Positions 17,249 through 24,767 of a stretch of 64,000 nucleotides of DNA are shown here, piece after piece (position 1 is the stretch's first letter; the number at the start of each line of letters is the position of its first letter). Origin of the DNA: Streptomyces sp. STR69 (GTDB lineage: Bacteria; Actinomycetota; Actinomycetes; Streptomycetales; Streptomycetaceae); NCBI RefSeq assembly GCF_024519455.1, contig NZ_JALJRY010000022.1, positions 124,001 through 188,000 of the forward strand. The letters run 5' to 3'. The notes under the pieces were generated by a model. The model did no database searches. It saw only the letters and a list, made by a program, of their open reading frames with translations, and was not told the origin of the DNA. The translations under genes and the position numbers were made by a program.

Positions 17249-17320
17249 GCGCGCCTCTCGGATGTCACGTGGCTGCGGTCGCGGACCCGTTCTCGGATAT
17301 CTGATCTCGCGTATCGCGTC

Positions 17321-17343
17321 TCATATATGACGTACGAAGTACG
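17321..17343 (-). promoter_or_regulatory. promoter with inverted repeats upstream of GntR
   Basis: TCATATATGA (17321-17330) is a perfect palindrome and CGTAC-GAA-GTACG (17331-17343) is an inverted repeat next to it. On the minus strand a TTCAAC with 17-nt spacing to TCATAT could serve as -35/-10. A GntR-type dimer binding here would autoregulate. This is inference from position and symmetry. Confidence 0.4.
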
Positions 17344-17400
17344 ACGCGTTGAAGGTAGGAGCGGCCCTGTGTTTCGTCAATGCTTCTGACAGAAGAACCA

Positions 17401-17412
17401 GAAAGCGCTTCA
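17401..17412. promoter_or_regulatory. LacI-type operator-like site 4
   Basis: GAAAGCGCTTCA holds a perfect AAGCGCTT core at 17403-17410, about 155 nt upstream of the GntR start, overlapping the stop of the MBL-fold gene. It would link the sugar-acid operon to the same regulator as the transport operon. Confidence 0.5.
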
Positions 17413-18159
17413 CATGGTCTTGGTGACGCCTTCGAGCGCGGCCGAGGTCCGGCCGGGGAAGATCGCGGCGGCGCGCTCCAGCGCCGCCTCCCTGGTGAGG
17501 GTGGGTCCCACGTGGGTGATGAGGAGTTCGCGCGCACCCTTGGCGCAGGCGCCGGCGTCCTCGGGCGTGAGATGCACCTGCCGTTCGCCTTCGCGATGCC
17601 GGTCGATGTCGGCCTCACAGAGGAACACATCGGCGCCGCCCGCGAGTTCGGACAGCGCCTCGCAGGGTCCACTGTCCCCGGAGTAGCCGAGGACACTCCC
17701 CTGGCACTCGGCACGCAACCCGTACGCCTCGGTGTCGTGGACGACGGCGCGTGCGGTGAGGCGGAGGTTCCAGTGCCGGACGGCGTGGCCGTCGTAGAGC
17801 GGGCGGAAGTCGAAGACGCCGCTCAGGAACCGTACGTCCGGCTGTCCGAAGAAGCCGGCGAGGCGGCGGGCGCAGTCCTGGGGGGCGTAGAGCGGGATCG
17901 GGGCGGCCGGGGTCATCCCGCCGAAGGCGAACGCGTAGGCCGCGGCGAGGAGATCGGCGCTGTGGTCGGCGTGCAGATGCGAGATCCAGATCGCGGTGAG
18001 CCGCGCCGGATCCGTGTGCCGCTGCAACTCCGCGAACGTTCCGGTGCCCGCGTCCACCCACACCTCGGCGCCGCCGCCGCGCAGCAGGTACCCGGAACAG
18101 GGGCGGCCGGGGCGTGGATGCGGGGAGGCGGTGCCGAGGATCGTGAGACTGAGAGGCAT
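17410..18159 (-). CDS. MBL-fold hydrolase, RNase Z-like
   Basis: 249 residues if translation begins at the ATG at 18159, where homology-like sequence begins (LTILGTASPHP); an in-frame ATG at 18198 adds 13 residues. The metal motif ISHLHADHS gives the HxHxDH signature, with further ligands in LITHVGPT. The CSGYLLR and GELQRH-like stretches match the small single-domain beta-lactamase-fold proteins of actinobacteria whose substrates are unknown. It could in principle be a lactonase for the sugar-acid pathway next door, but nothing in the sequence proves it. Confidence 0.82.
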   Translation of the reverse strand: MPLSLTILGTASPHPRPGRPCSGYLLRGGGAEVWVDAGTGTFAELQRHTDPARLTAIWISHLHADHSADLLAAAYAFAFGGMTPAAPIPLYAPQDCARRLAGFFGQPDVRFLSGVFDFRPLYDGHAVRHWNLRLTARAVVHDTEAYGLRAECQGSVLGYSGDSGPCEALSELAGGADVFLCEADIDRHREGERQVHLTPEDAGACAKGARELLITHVGPTLTREAALERAAAIFPGRTSAALEGVTKTM

Positions 18160-18273
18160 GGTGGGGAAGAGTACGGTTCCGGGGCCCGCCGTACTCACAT
18201 TTCAGGGCGTTCCGTAGTGCTCGACCCCGGACCGCCCGTGCTCGGGCAGCGCGGTCAGTACCCTGACGCGGTG

Positions 18274-18867
18274 ATGGCCGACACTCTTCTGTCGAGGGTG
18301 ATGACCGGTGCCGTCGACCCGCCGCTGCTCCCGCTGCCGGACCGTGTCGTCGAACTCCTGCCGGAGCTGGGCAGTCCGCCGCGGCTGGCGGCCCACCTGC
18401 GAGCCGTCCACGACGTCGCACATCAGCTGGTCGACTGGGTCGAACAGCACTGCCCAGCCGCGTTGTTCGACCGCGAGGCGGTGCTCTTCGGGGCGGCGAC
18501 GCACGACGTGGGGAAGGCTGTGCACGTCTCCGAACTGTCCGGGCCGGGGGCGGCGCACGAGGAGGCGGGACGGGATCTTCTGCTGCGTCACGCCGTCAGC
18601 CCGGAGTGGGCCCGCTTCGCCGCGACGCACGCCTCGTGGGCGCGGTCGGGTGTCGGTCTGGAGGACCTCCTGGTGAGCCTCGCCGACAAGGTGTGGAAGA
18701 ACAAGCGCGTTCCCGAGCTGGAGGATCTTGTCGTGGCCCGGCTGGCGGAGGCGAGCGGCCGGGCGGTGTGGGAGGAGTTCATGGCGCTCGACGAGGTCCT
18801 CACCCGCATCGGCGACGTGGCCGACGAGCGGCTGGCGTTCCAGGCGTCGTTCCCGGTCCACGGCTGA
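18274..18867 (+). CDS. HD-domain protein (predicted metal phosphohydrolase)
   Basis: 197 residues. The HD signature is FGAATHDVGKAVHVSEL near residues 75-91 with an upstream His in HDVAHQLVDW and a later AATHASW. Such small HD proteins hydrolyse phosphate esters or nucleotides; the substrate is unknown. A GTG lies immediately before the ATG (18271) and could be used. It diverges from the MBL-fold gene and converges with the TIGR03086 gene. Confidence 0.78.
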   Translation: MADTLLSRVMTGAVDPPLLPLPDRVVELLPELGSPPRLAAHLRAVHDVAHQLVDWVEQHCPAALFDREAVLFGAATHDVGKAVHVSELSGPGAAHEEAGRDLLLRHAVSPEWARFAATHASWARSGVGLEDLLVSLADKVWKNKRVPELEDLVVARLAEASGRAVWEEFMALDEVLTRIGDVADERLAFQASFPVHG

Positions 18868-18920
18868 GGACGCCGGTCCACGGCTCAGGGCGCCGGTCTA
18901 CGGCTCAGGGCGCCGGTCTA
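18861..18920. repeat. 20-bp tandem repeat across two stop codons
   Basis: Three 20-bp units, the last two identical (18881-18900, 18901-18920; unit CGGCTCAGGGCGCCGGTCTA) and the first with three changes. They cover the stop codon of the HD gene (+) and the stop codon of the TIGR03086 gene (-). Confidence 0.9.
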
Positions 18921-19505
18921 CGGCTTCCAGCCCGGATCCCGTCCGCTCAGGCCCACCGCCCGGTCCAGGAGCGGGGCGTCCGCCGGTACCGGCACCACCG
19001 GTCCGAAGATGCCCCCGCCGCCGGTCGGATCCTCGGCCGCCGCCAGCAGGAAGACGTACGAGGCCTGGAGCGCGGTCGGGTCGGGGTCGTAGGGCTGGCC
19101 GGTGGCGCGGGCCAGGTCCCAGCCGTGGACGACCAGTTCGTCGGCCACGACGGCGGCGGCGATCTCGCCGGGGAGGTCGATGCCGCCCGCGCGGGTCATG
19201 CCGGTCCAGGCGGCCGGGTCGCGCCAGGCCTCGGCGAGGCCGTCGAGGACCTTGGGGAAGTCCTCGCGCCAGCCGGGGCCGATGTCGGAGGCGGCGGTGT
19301 CCGGTGCGGTGTCCGTCATGATGCCCAGGTCCTTGCGCGCGGCGTCGCGGAAGGCGACGGACAGGCCGAGCAGGTGTCCCAGCATGTTGCGTACGGCGGT
19401 GCCGGGGCACGGGGTCACGTCTCTGAGCTGCTCGTCGGTGACGCCTTCCACGAGCCGGGCGACGACACGGGTCTGCGGGCCGAGGTCGAAGATGCTGTCG
19501 GTCAT
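18918..19505 (-). CDS. TIGR03086-family DinB-like protein
   Basis: 195 residues of the DinB/mycothiol-dependent maleylpyruvate isomerase superfamily. Metal-ligand histidines are in MLGHLLGL and LVVHGWDLARATGQ, the spacing typical of TIGR03086 proteins, which bind a divalent metal in a four-helix bundle. In actinobacteria some use mycothiol as cofactor. No neighbouring gene suggests the substrate. Its 3' end lies in a 20-bp tandem repeat, and the stop codon falls in the last unit. Confidence 0.85.
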   Translation of the reverse strand: MTDSIFDLGPQTRVVARLVEGVTDEQLRDVTPCPGTAVRNMLGHLLGLSVAFRDAARKDLGIMTDTAPDTAASDIGPGWREDFPKVLDGLAEAWRDPAAWTGMTRAGGIDLPGEIAAAVVADELVVHGWDLARATGQPYDPDPTALQASYVFLLAAAEDPTGGGGIFGPVVPVPADAPLLDRAVGLSGRDPGWKP

Positions 19506-19530
19506 GCTCTTCCCTTCCGGGGATCGGTCC

Positions 19531-19956
19531 TCACTCAGGGGGTAGACCGACGGCGGTCCGGGAACTCATCGCCCGGCCCCGGATCAGTTCCCGCGCGCAC
19601 GGCCCCTGGCGCAGGCACCACAACGCGATCACCGGGTCGCAGATCGCGCAGCCCAGCGAGGAGTCGTGGGCGAACGGGACGATGGGGTGGCCCTTGAGGT
19701 AGTGCACGATGTCCCACGCGGTGTGCAGCAGCCAGCCGATACCGATCCAGGCCCACGATTCCAGGCCGCGGTAGGCGACGTAGGTGGCGAGCGCGGTGAA
19801 CGCGAACTCCCAGCCGCCCAGGCCGCCTCCGCTGAGATACGCGGCGCCCGCCCCCGCGACCGTCACGGCGTTCAGGCGCCGCCGGTGCGCTTCGGGGACG
19901 AGGGACATGAGCAGCACGTGGACGAGGCCGATGACGATCGGCATGAGGTAGCGCAT
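19531..19956 (-). CDS. DUF6010 integral membrane protein
   Basis: 141 residues from the ATG at 19956; upstream residues are Arg-rich and unlike coding sequence. Four or so membrane segments are visible (MPIVIGLVHVLLMSL, VTVAGAGAAYL, FAFTALATYVAY, WIGIGWLLHTAWDIVHYL), followed by a cysteine pair in LGCAICDPVIALWCL. The LHTAWDIVHYLKGHPIVPF stretch is characteristic of DUF6010. Function unknown. Confidence 0.7.
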   Translation of the reverse strand: MRYLMPIVIGLVHVLLMSLVPEAHRRRLNAVTVAGAGAAYLSGGGLGGWEFAFTALATYVAYRGLESWAWIGIGWLLHTAWDIVHYLKGHPIVPFAHDSSLGCAICDPVIALWCLRQGPCARELIRGRAMSSRTAVGLPPE

Positions 19957-20045
19957 GCGGCGACGCCGGATCCGTCCCGCGCGACGCGTTTCTAGGGCAC
20001 CTGCCCGATGTCTCACCCCCGGCCTTAGACCCACGATGACCAGGC

Positions 20046-21332
20046 ATGACGAAGAACTGGACGGTGACCCGCATCCTCCGGGACCGGAACGCGGGGCTGT
20101 ATTTCACGGGTCTGGTGGTGTCCGCCTTCGGCACGTCCGCGCTGGGGCTGGCGGCCGGCGTGTGGGTGAAGGACCTCAGCGGCTCGAACGGTCTGGCCGC
20201 GCTGTGCGTGTTCGCGGTCTGGGCGCCGACCCTGGGCGGCCCGGCCCTCGGCACGATCGCGGACCGCGTCCGCCGCAAGCCCCTGCTGATCCGGACGAAC
20301 CTCGGCCTGGCCGCGCTCCTCCTCAGCCTCTTCGCCGTCGACTCCCGCGCCGACCTGTGGCTCCTGTTCACCGTCCTGTTCGTCTACGGCACCGTCATCG
20401 TCGTGCAGGACCCCGCCGAGTCGGCCCTCGTCGCCGCCGTGGTGGACCCGGATCTCCTCGGTGACTTCAACGGGCTGCGGATGACGGCGGTGGAGGGCAT
20501 GAAGCTGGTCGCGCCGCTGACGGGCGCGGGCCTGTACACAGCGTTCGGCGGGCCCGCGGTGGCCTGTCTGGACGCGACGACGTGCGCACTGGCGGCGGGC
20601 CTGTGGCTGTTCGTGCGCGCGCACGAGGAGCGGCCCCGGCGCCCCGCCGGCGACTGGCGGACCCAAACCGCCGAGGGCGTCCGCGAGTTGTGGGGCCGTC
20701 CCCGGCTGCGCCCGCTGGTCCTGGCGGGCGGGACCATGATGTTCCTCGCCTCCCTGACCAGTTCGACGAGCTACGCGATCGTCGAGGCCCTGGGGCACGC
20801 TCCCGCCTACACGGGGGTGCTGTACGCGGCCCAGGGCATCGGCTCGGCGACGGTCGGCCTGGTCTCCGGGCCCGCGCTACGACGGCTCGGCGAGCGCCGG
20901 TTCGGGGCGGCCGGGATCGCCCTCGCGGCGGTCGGGGTGGCCGCGCGGGCGGTGCCGTCCGACCCGGTGGTCCTGGTGGGCGGCGCGGCGGTCGGTCTGG
21001 GGCTCCCGTGCGTACTGATCGCCGCGTTCACCGCCGTGCAGCGCGAGGTGCCGGGGCCGTTGCTGGGCCGGGCGACGGCCACCGCCAACACGCTGCTCTT
21101 CACCCCGAACGTGATCGGCCTGGCGGCGGGCGCGGCACTGGTCGAACTGGCCGACTTCCGGCTGCTGTTGCCCCTGGTCGGGCTGGCTCTGCTCACAACG
21201 GGGGCGTGGTTGGCGCTGGTTGGGACGGGCGCGTTTCCGGCACTGTTCGGGAGGAGCCCGTCCCCGGATCAGAGCCCGGCCAGCGCCGACCGTACCTCCG
21301 ACAGGTCTCCGTCCGACGCCAACCCCGCGTGA
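20046..21332 (+). CDS. MFS transporter
   Basis: 428 residues with about 12 membrane segments. The loop between helices 2 and 3 reads GTIADRVRRKPLL, the MFS motif A region, and QDPAESALVAAVV matches the MFS_3/enterobactin-exporter-like subgroup. It probably exports a small molecule. The last 64 nt overlap the 3' end of the opposite gene at 21269, giving it a Ser/Pro/Asp-rich tail (PSPDQSPASADRTSDRS) that is probably a late addition. Confidence 0.88.
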   Translation: MTKNWTVTRILRDRNAGLYFTGLVVSAFGTSALGLAAGVWVKDLSGSNGLAALCVFAVWAPTLGGPALGTIADRVRRKPLLIRTNLGLAALLLSLFAVDSRADLWLLFTVLFVYGTVIVVQDPAESALVAAVVDPDLLGDFNGLRMTAVEGMKLVAPLTGAGLYTAFGGPAVACLDATTCALAAGLWLFVRAHEERPRRPAGDWRTQTAEGVRELWGRPRLRPLVLAGGTMMFLASLTSSTSYAIVEALGHAPAYTGVLYAAQGIGSATVGLVSGPALRRLGERRFGAAGIALAAVGVAARAVPSDPVVLVGGAAVGLGLPCVLIAAFTAVQREVPGPLLGRATATANTLLFTPNVIGLAAGAALVELADFRLLLPLVGLALLTTGAWLALVGTGAFPALFGRSPSPDQSPASADRTSDRSPSDANPA

Positions 21333-22432
21333 TACAGGCGCAGTTCCGTCGCCCCGAGGCCGCGTGCCCGTGCCGCGTCCGCCGCGAGTGCCCCCGGGCG
21401 TCCCCCCATCCCGGAGACCACCGTGAAGTTGGCCGCCAACACGGCCTCGTCCCGGCCCTGTTCGGCGAACGGGGTCAGCAGGCCCGCGCCGCCCGTGCAG
21501 GGGACCACCACACCGTCGGCCACCGAGAGGATGTGCCCGGGGTCCACCCCGGCGTTGGCGCCGCAGTGGTACGACTCCGGGTCCGCGTGCAGCAGTACCT
21601 GGAAGTCGGCCGGTGCGGCGGCCCGGACCGCGGCGACCGCCGTCTCCTGGAGTGTGCGGGCCCGGTCGTCTCGCCACGCGCGCGTGGCCGTCGCGTTCGC
21701 CTCGCCGAGGAGTTTCCCGACCCCCGCCCAGCCGCCGTCGGAGGGCGCCCCCTGCCACACCGGTTCCAGCGCGGCACGTACCGTCGCCGCCAACTCCTCG
21801 GCGTCGAGGCCCTGTTCGCCGTAGCCCTCCCGGCAGGTCGGGCAGAAGCACAGGGACATCAGGTACTGGCCCGCGTCCCCGAGGGGGATTCCGCCGGTCT
21901 TGTCGTGGGCGTGCAGATGGGCGAGGCCGTACCAGCCCAGGGACTCCAGCTCGGTGCCGTGCGCGCCGGGGCGTACGGCCGCTTCGGCGGCGAGGTCGAC
22001 GAGGTATGCGCGCGTGGCCGGTTGGGCGATGCAGGGTGCCCAGGGGTAGCGGTCGCCGTGGGCGTTGACCACAGAGGTGTCCGGGTGTTCCGCGCCCAGG
22101 CGGGAGTTGTGGGCGAGGACGACCCAGGTGTGCACTTCCAGGCCCGCGTCCGCAAGGGCACCGGCGGCCTCCCCGTAGGCGTCGCCTGGCGCCCAGTCGC
22201 CGGCCGCGTACGGCCTCAACTCCCGCTCCTGCCAACGGGAGTCCGGCGGGTACAGGACGGCGGCGTGCTCGGCGGTGACGACGCGGTGGCGCGGGTGACG
22301 CGGGGTCAACGCGCGCGTGGAGTGGTACGCGGAGGCGAGGGTCGCCTGCCGGACGCCGAGGGCGGCGATCCTCTTGCCCGCCTCCGGGTCGCCGTTGACG
22401 TCCCAGGGATAGACGAACGCCGACGCCTTCAC
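21269..22432 (-). CDS. unrecognised 387-aa protein coupled to kdgD
   Basis: 387 residues from a GTG at 22432 that overlaps the kdgD stop by 4 nt, so it is co-translated. I do not recognise a named family. The pattern (FVYPWDVNG start, LASAYHSTRALTPRHPRHRVV, HTWVVLAHNSRLG, NAHGDRYPWAPCIAQPATRAYLVDLAAEA, LESLGWYGLAHLHAHDKTG, LCFCPTCREGYG) looks like a TIM-barrel with strand-end acidic and His residues and a CxC..C pair near the middle, as in uncharacterised glycosidase-like proteins. No signal peptide. Its coupling to a uronate-pathway enzyme suggests a role with uronides, which is inference only. Confidence 0.8.
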   Translation of the reverse strand: MKASAFVYPWDVNGDPEAGKRIAALGVRQATLASAYHSTRALTPRHPRHRVVTAEHAAVLYPPDSRWQERELRPYAAGDWAPGDAYGEAAGALADAGLEVHTWVVLAHNSRLGAEHPDTSVVNAHGDRYPWAPCIAQPATRAYLVDLAAEAAVRPGAHGTELESLGWYGLAHLHAHDKTGGIPLGDAGQYLMSLCFCPTCREGYGEQGLDAEELAATVRAALEPVWQGAPSDGGWAGVGKLLGEANATATRAWRDDRARTLQETAVAAVRAAAPADFQVLLHADPESYHCGANAGVDPGHILSVADGVVVPCTGGAGLLTPFAEQGRDEAVLAANFTVVSGMGGRPGALAADAARARGLGATELRLYHAGLASDGDLSEVRSALAGL

Positions 22433-23418
22433 ACGCCCTCCTCGATCTGCGACTCCGGCTGTGCCTCGATCTGCGCTTCGATCGGCGCTTCGATCAATGT
22501 GTAGCCGCGCTCGATGAGTTGAGCGAGCTGTTTGACGTGATCCTCGGTCGGTTCGGTCAGCGGCGGGCGGACCTCGCCGACGTCCAGACCTCGCATCCGT
22601 ACGCCCGCCTTGACGAGCGAGACCGCGTAACCGCGTCCCTGGGCGCGCAGTTCGACGAACGGCCGGTAGAAGCCGTCCAGGAGACGGTTCGCCGTGGTGT
22701 CGTCGCCGGTCGCGAGGGCCCGGTGGAAGGCGAGCGCGATCTCGGGGACGAAGCAGAACACGGCGGACGAGTAGAGGGTGATGCCGACGCCCCGGTAGGC
22801 GAGCTGGGTCTGTTCGGCGGTGGGCAGTCCGTTGAAGTACAGGAAGTCGCCCGGGACTTCGGTGCGTACGGTGCTCACGATCCGCTGCATCAGGTCGAGG
22901 TCGCCGAGGCCGTCCTTGAACCCGATGACGCCCTCGGTGCGGGCGAGTTCGACGACCGTGGCCGGGGTGAACACGGCGTTGTCGCGCTGGTAGACGATGA
23001 CAGGCAGCGCGGTCGCCGCGGCCACCTCGCGGTAGTGCCGCAACAGTCCCTCCTGCCCGGCGACCACCAGGTACGGCGGCATGGCGAGCAGCCCGTCCGC
23101 CCCGGCGGCCTCCGCGAGCCGTGCGTACCGTACGGCGAGCGCGGTGCCGTAGCCCGCGCCCGCGACCACCGGCACCCGGCCCTCGGCCGCCTCCACGGCG
23201 GCCCGCACACACGCCTCGAACTCCTCGGGCAGCAGCGCGTGGAACTCGCCGGTGCCGCAGCACGCGAACACGGCGGCGGCGCCGGCCTCGACGCCCTGGC
23301 GGACATGCGCGCGGTACACGTCGAGATCGACGGCGCCGTCGGGGCCGTACGCGGTGACGGGGAAGAACAGCGGCCCGCTGGGGATACTGAGCCGGTCGGC
23401 GAGAGGGGCTGGCGTCAC
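22429..23418 (-). CDS. kdgD: 5-dehydro-4-deoxyglucarate dehydratase
   Basis: 329 residues from the GTG at 23418, preferred because AAGGGAGA lies just upstream; an ATG at 23436 is in frame. It is a DapA-family barrel with Lys168 in GFKDGLGDLDLM, Tyr143 in YQRDNAVF and the CCGTGEF substrate loop, the pattern of KdgD. KdgD (EC 4.2.1.41) converts 5-keto-4-deoxyglucarate to alpha-ketoglutarate semialdehyde with loss of CO2 and water. It diverges from uronate dehydrogenase, which makes the precursor route. The C-terminus has a short IEAPIEAQIEAQPES repeat not needed for the fold. Confidence 0.9.
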   Translation of the reverse strand: MTPAPLADRLSIPSGPLFFPVTAYGPDGAVDLDVYRAHVRQGVEAGAAAVFACCGTGEFHALLPEEFEACVRAAVEAAEGRVPVVAGAGYGTALAVRYARLAEAAGADGLLAMPPYLVVAGQEGLLRHYREVAAATALPVIVYQRDNAVFTPATVVELARTEGVIGFKDGLGDLDLMQRIVSTVRTEVPGDFLYFNGLPTAEQTQLAYRGVGITLYSSAVFCFVPEIALAFHRALATGDDTTANRLLDGFYRPFVELRAQGRGYAVSLVKAGVRMRGLDVGEVRPPLTEPTEDHVKQLAQLIERGYTLIEAPIEAQIEAQPESQIEEGV

Positions 23419-23457
23419 GGGCTCTCCCTTGAACAAGCGCGTACGTTCTTCTGATCA

Positions 23458-23467
23458 ATGTCTACAT
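23458..23467. promoter_or_regulatory. inverted repeat in kdgD-udh divergent region
   Basis: ATGTCTACAT is a short inverted repeat (ATGT/ACAT) in the AT-richer part of the divergent control region, 40 nt upstream of kdgD. The symmetry and position suit a GntR- or IclR-type operator, but no regulator gene is adjacent. Confidence 0.3.
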
Positions 23468-23560
23468 CTCTGAACAACCTCACCCTAAGGAGCCGCCTCA
23501 GGGTGGGTCAAGCGCGCGAATGAGCAACAGGGGAGCGGATTTCCCAGGTCCGCGCCACAC

Positions 23561-23590
23561 TTGACGGGCACTGCGACCGATCTCTAGCTT
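23561..23590 (+). promoter_or_regulatory. promoter of uronate dehydrogenase
   Basis: TTGACG at 23561-23566 and TAGCTT at 23585-23590 with an 18-nt spacer match the Streptomyces housekeeping consensus (TTGACN, TAN3T). Predicted start of transcription is about 23597, giving a ~50-nt leader to the udh ATG at 23647. Confidence 0.55.
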
Positions 23591-23646
23591 GTCCATGCAT
23601 GTGAATGCCGTCCATGGATGAGTCCGATCCCTCAAGGAGACCGAGG

Positions 23647-24471
23647 ATGCCCGCTCCCCGCACCGTTCTGCTCACCGGCGCCGCAGGCGGGCTCGGCACC
23701 CTGATGCGGGAGCTGCTCCCCGCGTACGGCTACGAACTGCGGCTGCTGGATCTGCGCCCGATCGAGGGCGAGCCGGACGCGATCACCGCCGACCTCTCCG
23801 ACAAGGCGGCGCTCCGCGAGGCCGTGCGGGGCGTCGACGCGATCATCCATCTCGCCGGCATCTCCCTGGAAGCCTCCTTCGACAAGATCCTCACGTCGAA
23901 CATCGAGGGCACGTACAACCTCTACGAGGCCGCCCGCGAGGAGGGCGTCGGCCGCATCGTCTTCGCCTCCTCCAACCACGCGGTCGGCTACACCCCGCGC
24001 CCCCAGGGCGACACACCTCTTGATTCAAGCGTGCTGATCCCGATCGACACCCCGCACCGCCCCGACACCTTCTACGGCCTGTCCAAGTCCTTCGGTGAGG
24101 ACCTGGCGCAGCTCTACTGGGACAAGCACCGCCTGGAGACCGTCTCCGTGCGCATCGGCTCCTGCTTCCCGGAGCCCAGCAGCGTGCGCATGCTGTCGAT
24201 CTGGATGAGCCCCGCCGACGGCGCCCGTCTCTTCCACGCGGCCCTGACCGCCGAGGACGTACGGCACACGATCGTCTACGGCTCCTCCGCCAACACCCGT
24301 CTGTGGTGGGACCTGTCCACCGCGCGGGCGCTCGGTTACGAGCCGCGGGACGACTCCGAGCCGTACGCCGAGAAGCTGATCGCCGAGCAGGGCGAGCTGG
24401 AGCCGGGCGTCGAGGCGCACGCCTATCTCGGCGGCCACTTCGTGAACGACCCGCCGATCTGGCCGTACTGA
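23647..24471 (+). CDS. udh: uronate dehydrogenase
   Basis: 274 residues from the ATG at 23647, chosen for the AAGGAG site upstream. It is an SDR-type enzyme: GAAGGLG at 11-17 binds NAD, IHLAGIS follows, and catalytic Ser109 (FASSNH), Tyr143 and Lys147 (YGLSK) are present. The VRIGSCFPEPSSVRMLSIW stretch and a C-terminal LGGHFVNDPPIW segment match characterised uronate dehydrogenases (EC 1.1.1.203). It oxidises D-galacturonate or D-glucuronate to the aldaro-lactone, the first step after pectin is cut to galacturonate. It is divergent from kdgD, which acts later in the same oxidative route. The galactarate dehydratase step is not in the window. Confidence 0.93.
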   Translation: MPAPRTVLLTGAAGGLGTLMRELLPAYGYELRLLDLRPIEGEPDAITADLSDKAALREAVRGVDAIIHLAGISLEASFDKILTSNIEGTYNLYEAAREEGVGRIVFASSNHAVGYTPRPQGDTPLDSSVLIPIDTPHRPDTFYGLSKSFGEDLAQLYWDKHRLETVSVRIGSCFPEPSSVRMLSIWMSPADGARLFHAALTAEDVRHTIVYGSSANTRLWWDLSTARALGYEPRDDSEPYAEKLIAEQGELEPGVEAHAYLGGHFVNDPPIWPY

Positions 24472-24521
24472 CACGGGCCGTACATTCGGTCGTACTGACG
24501 GGAAAAGTACCTTCGCGGCGG

Positions 24522-24548
24522 CGGGCGGGCACCGAACGGGCCCGCCCG
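24522..24548 (+). terminator. hairpin after udh
   Basis: A perfect 9-bp inverted repeat, CGGGCGGGC (24522-24530) and GCCCGCCCG (24540-24548), with a 9-nt loop, 50 nt downstream of the udh stop. The rest of the 24472-24767 gap shows no convincing gene. Confidence 0.6.
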
Positions 24549-24767
24549 TCGGCATGTTCGGGCGCGGACGCTGCCCGATCTCACGCCCCGACGGACAGCC
24601 GTGCAGGTCCGCGACGGGCACGGCACGCGGTAAACGGTCACACACGGGCAGCATCGGGCGTGCAACAGGCCTGGTCAGTGCCGCGCACCGGCTGTAGAAC
24701 TTCCCCCAAGGGTCCCACCGGGCCCGAACGGGCAGTACTCCAGGTGAGCGGGAAGGCGGTGTCGGCC

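Noticed and set aside
22432..23458. Fusion of the 387-aa protein with upstream frame to 23458
   Set aside because: The upstream part is the other-frame shadow of kdgD; the GTG overlap supports separate genes.
24472..24767. Small genes in the gap before the DeoR regulator
   Set aside because: Only Arg/Gly-rich short frames without ribosome sites are seen; a terminator hairpin explains part of the gap.
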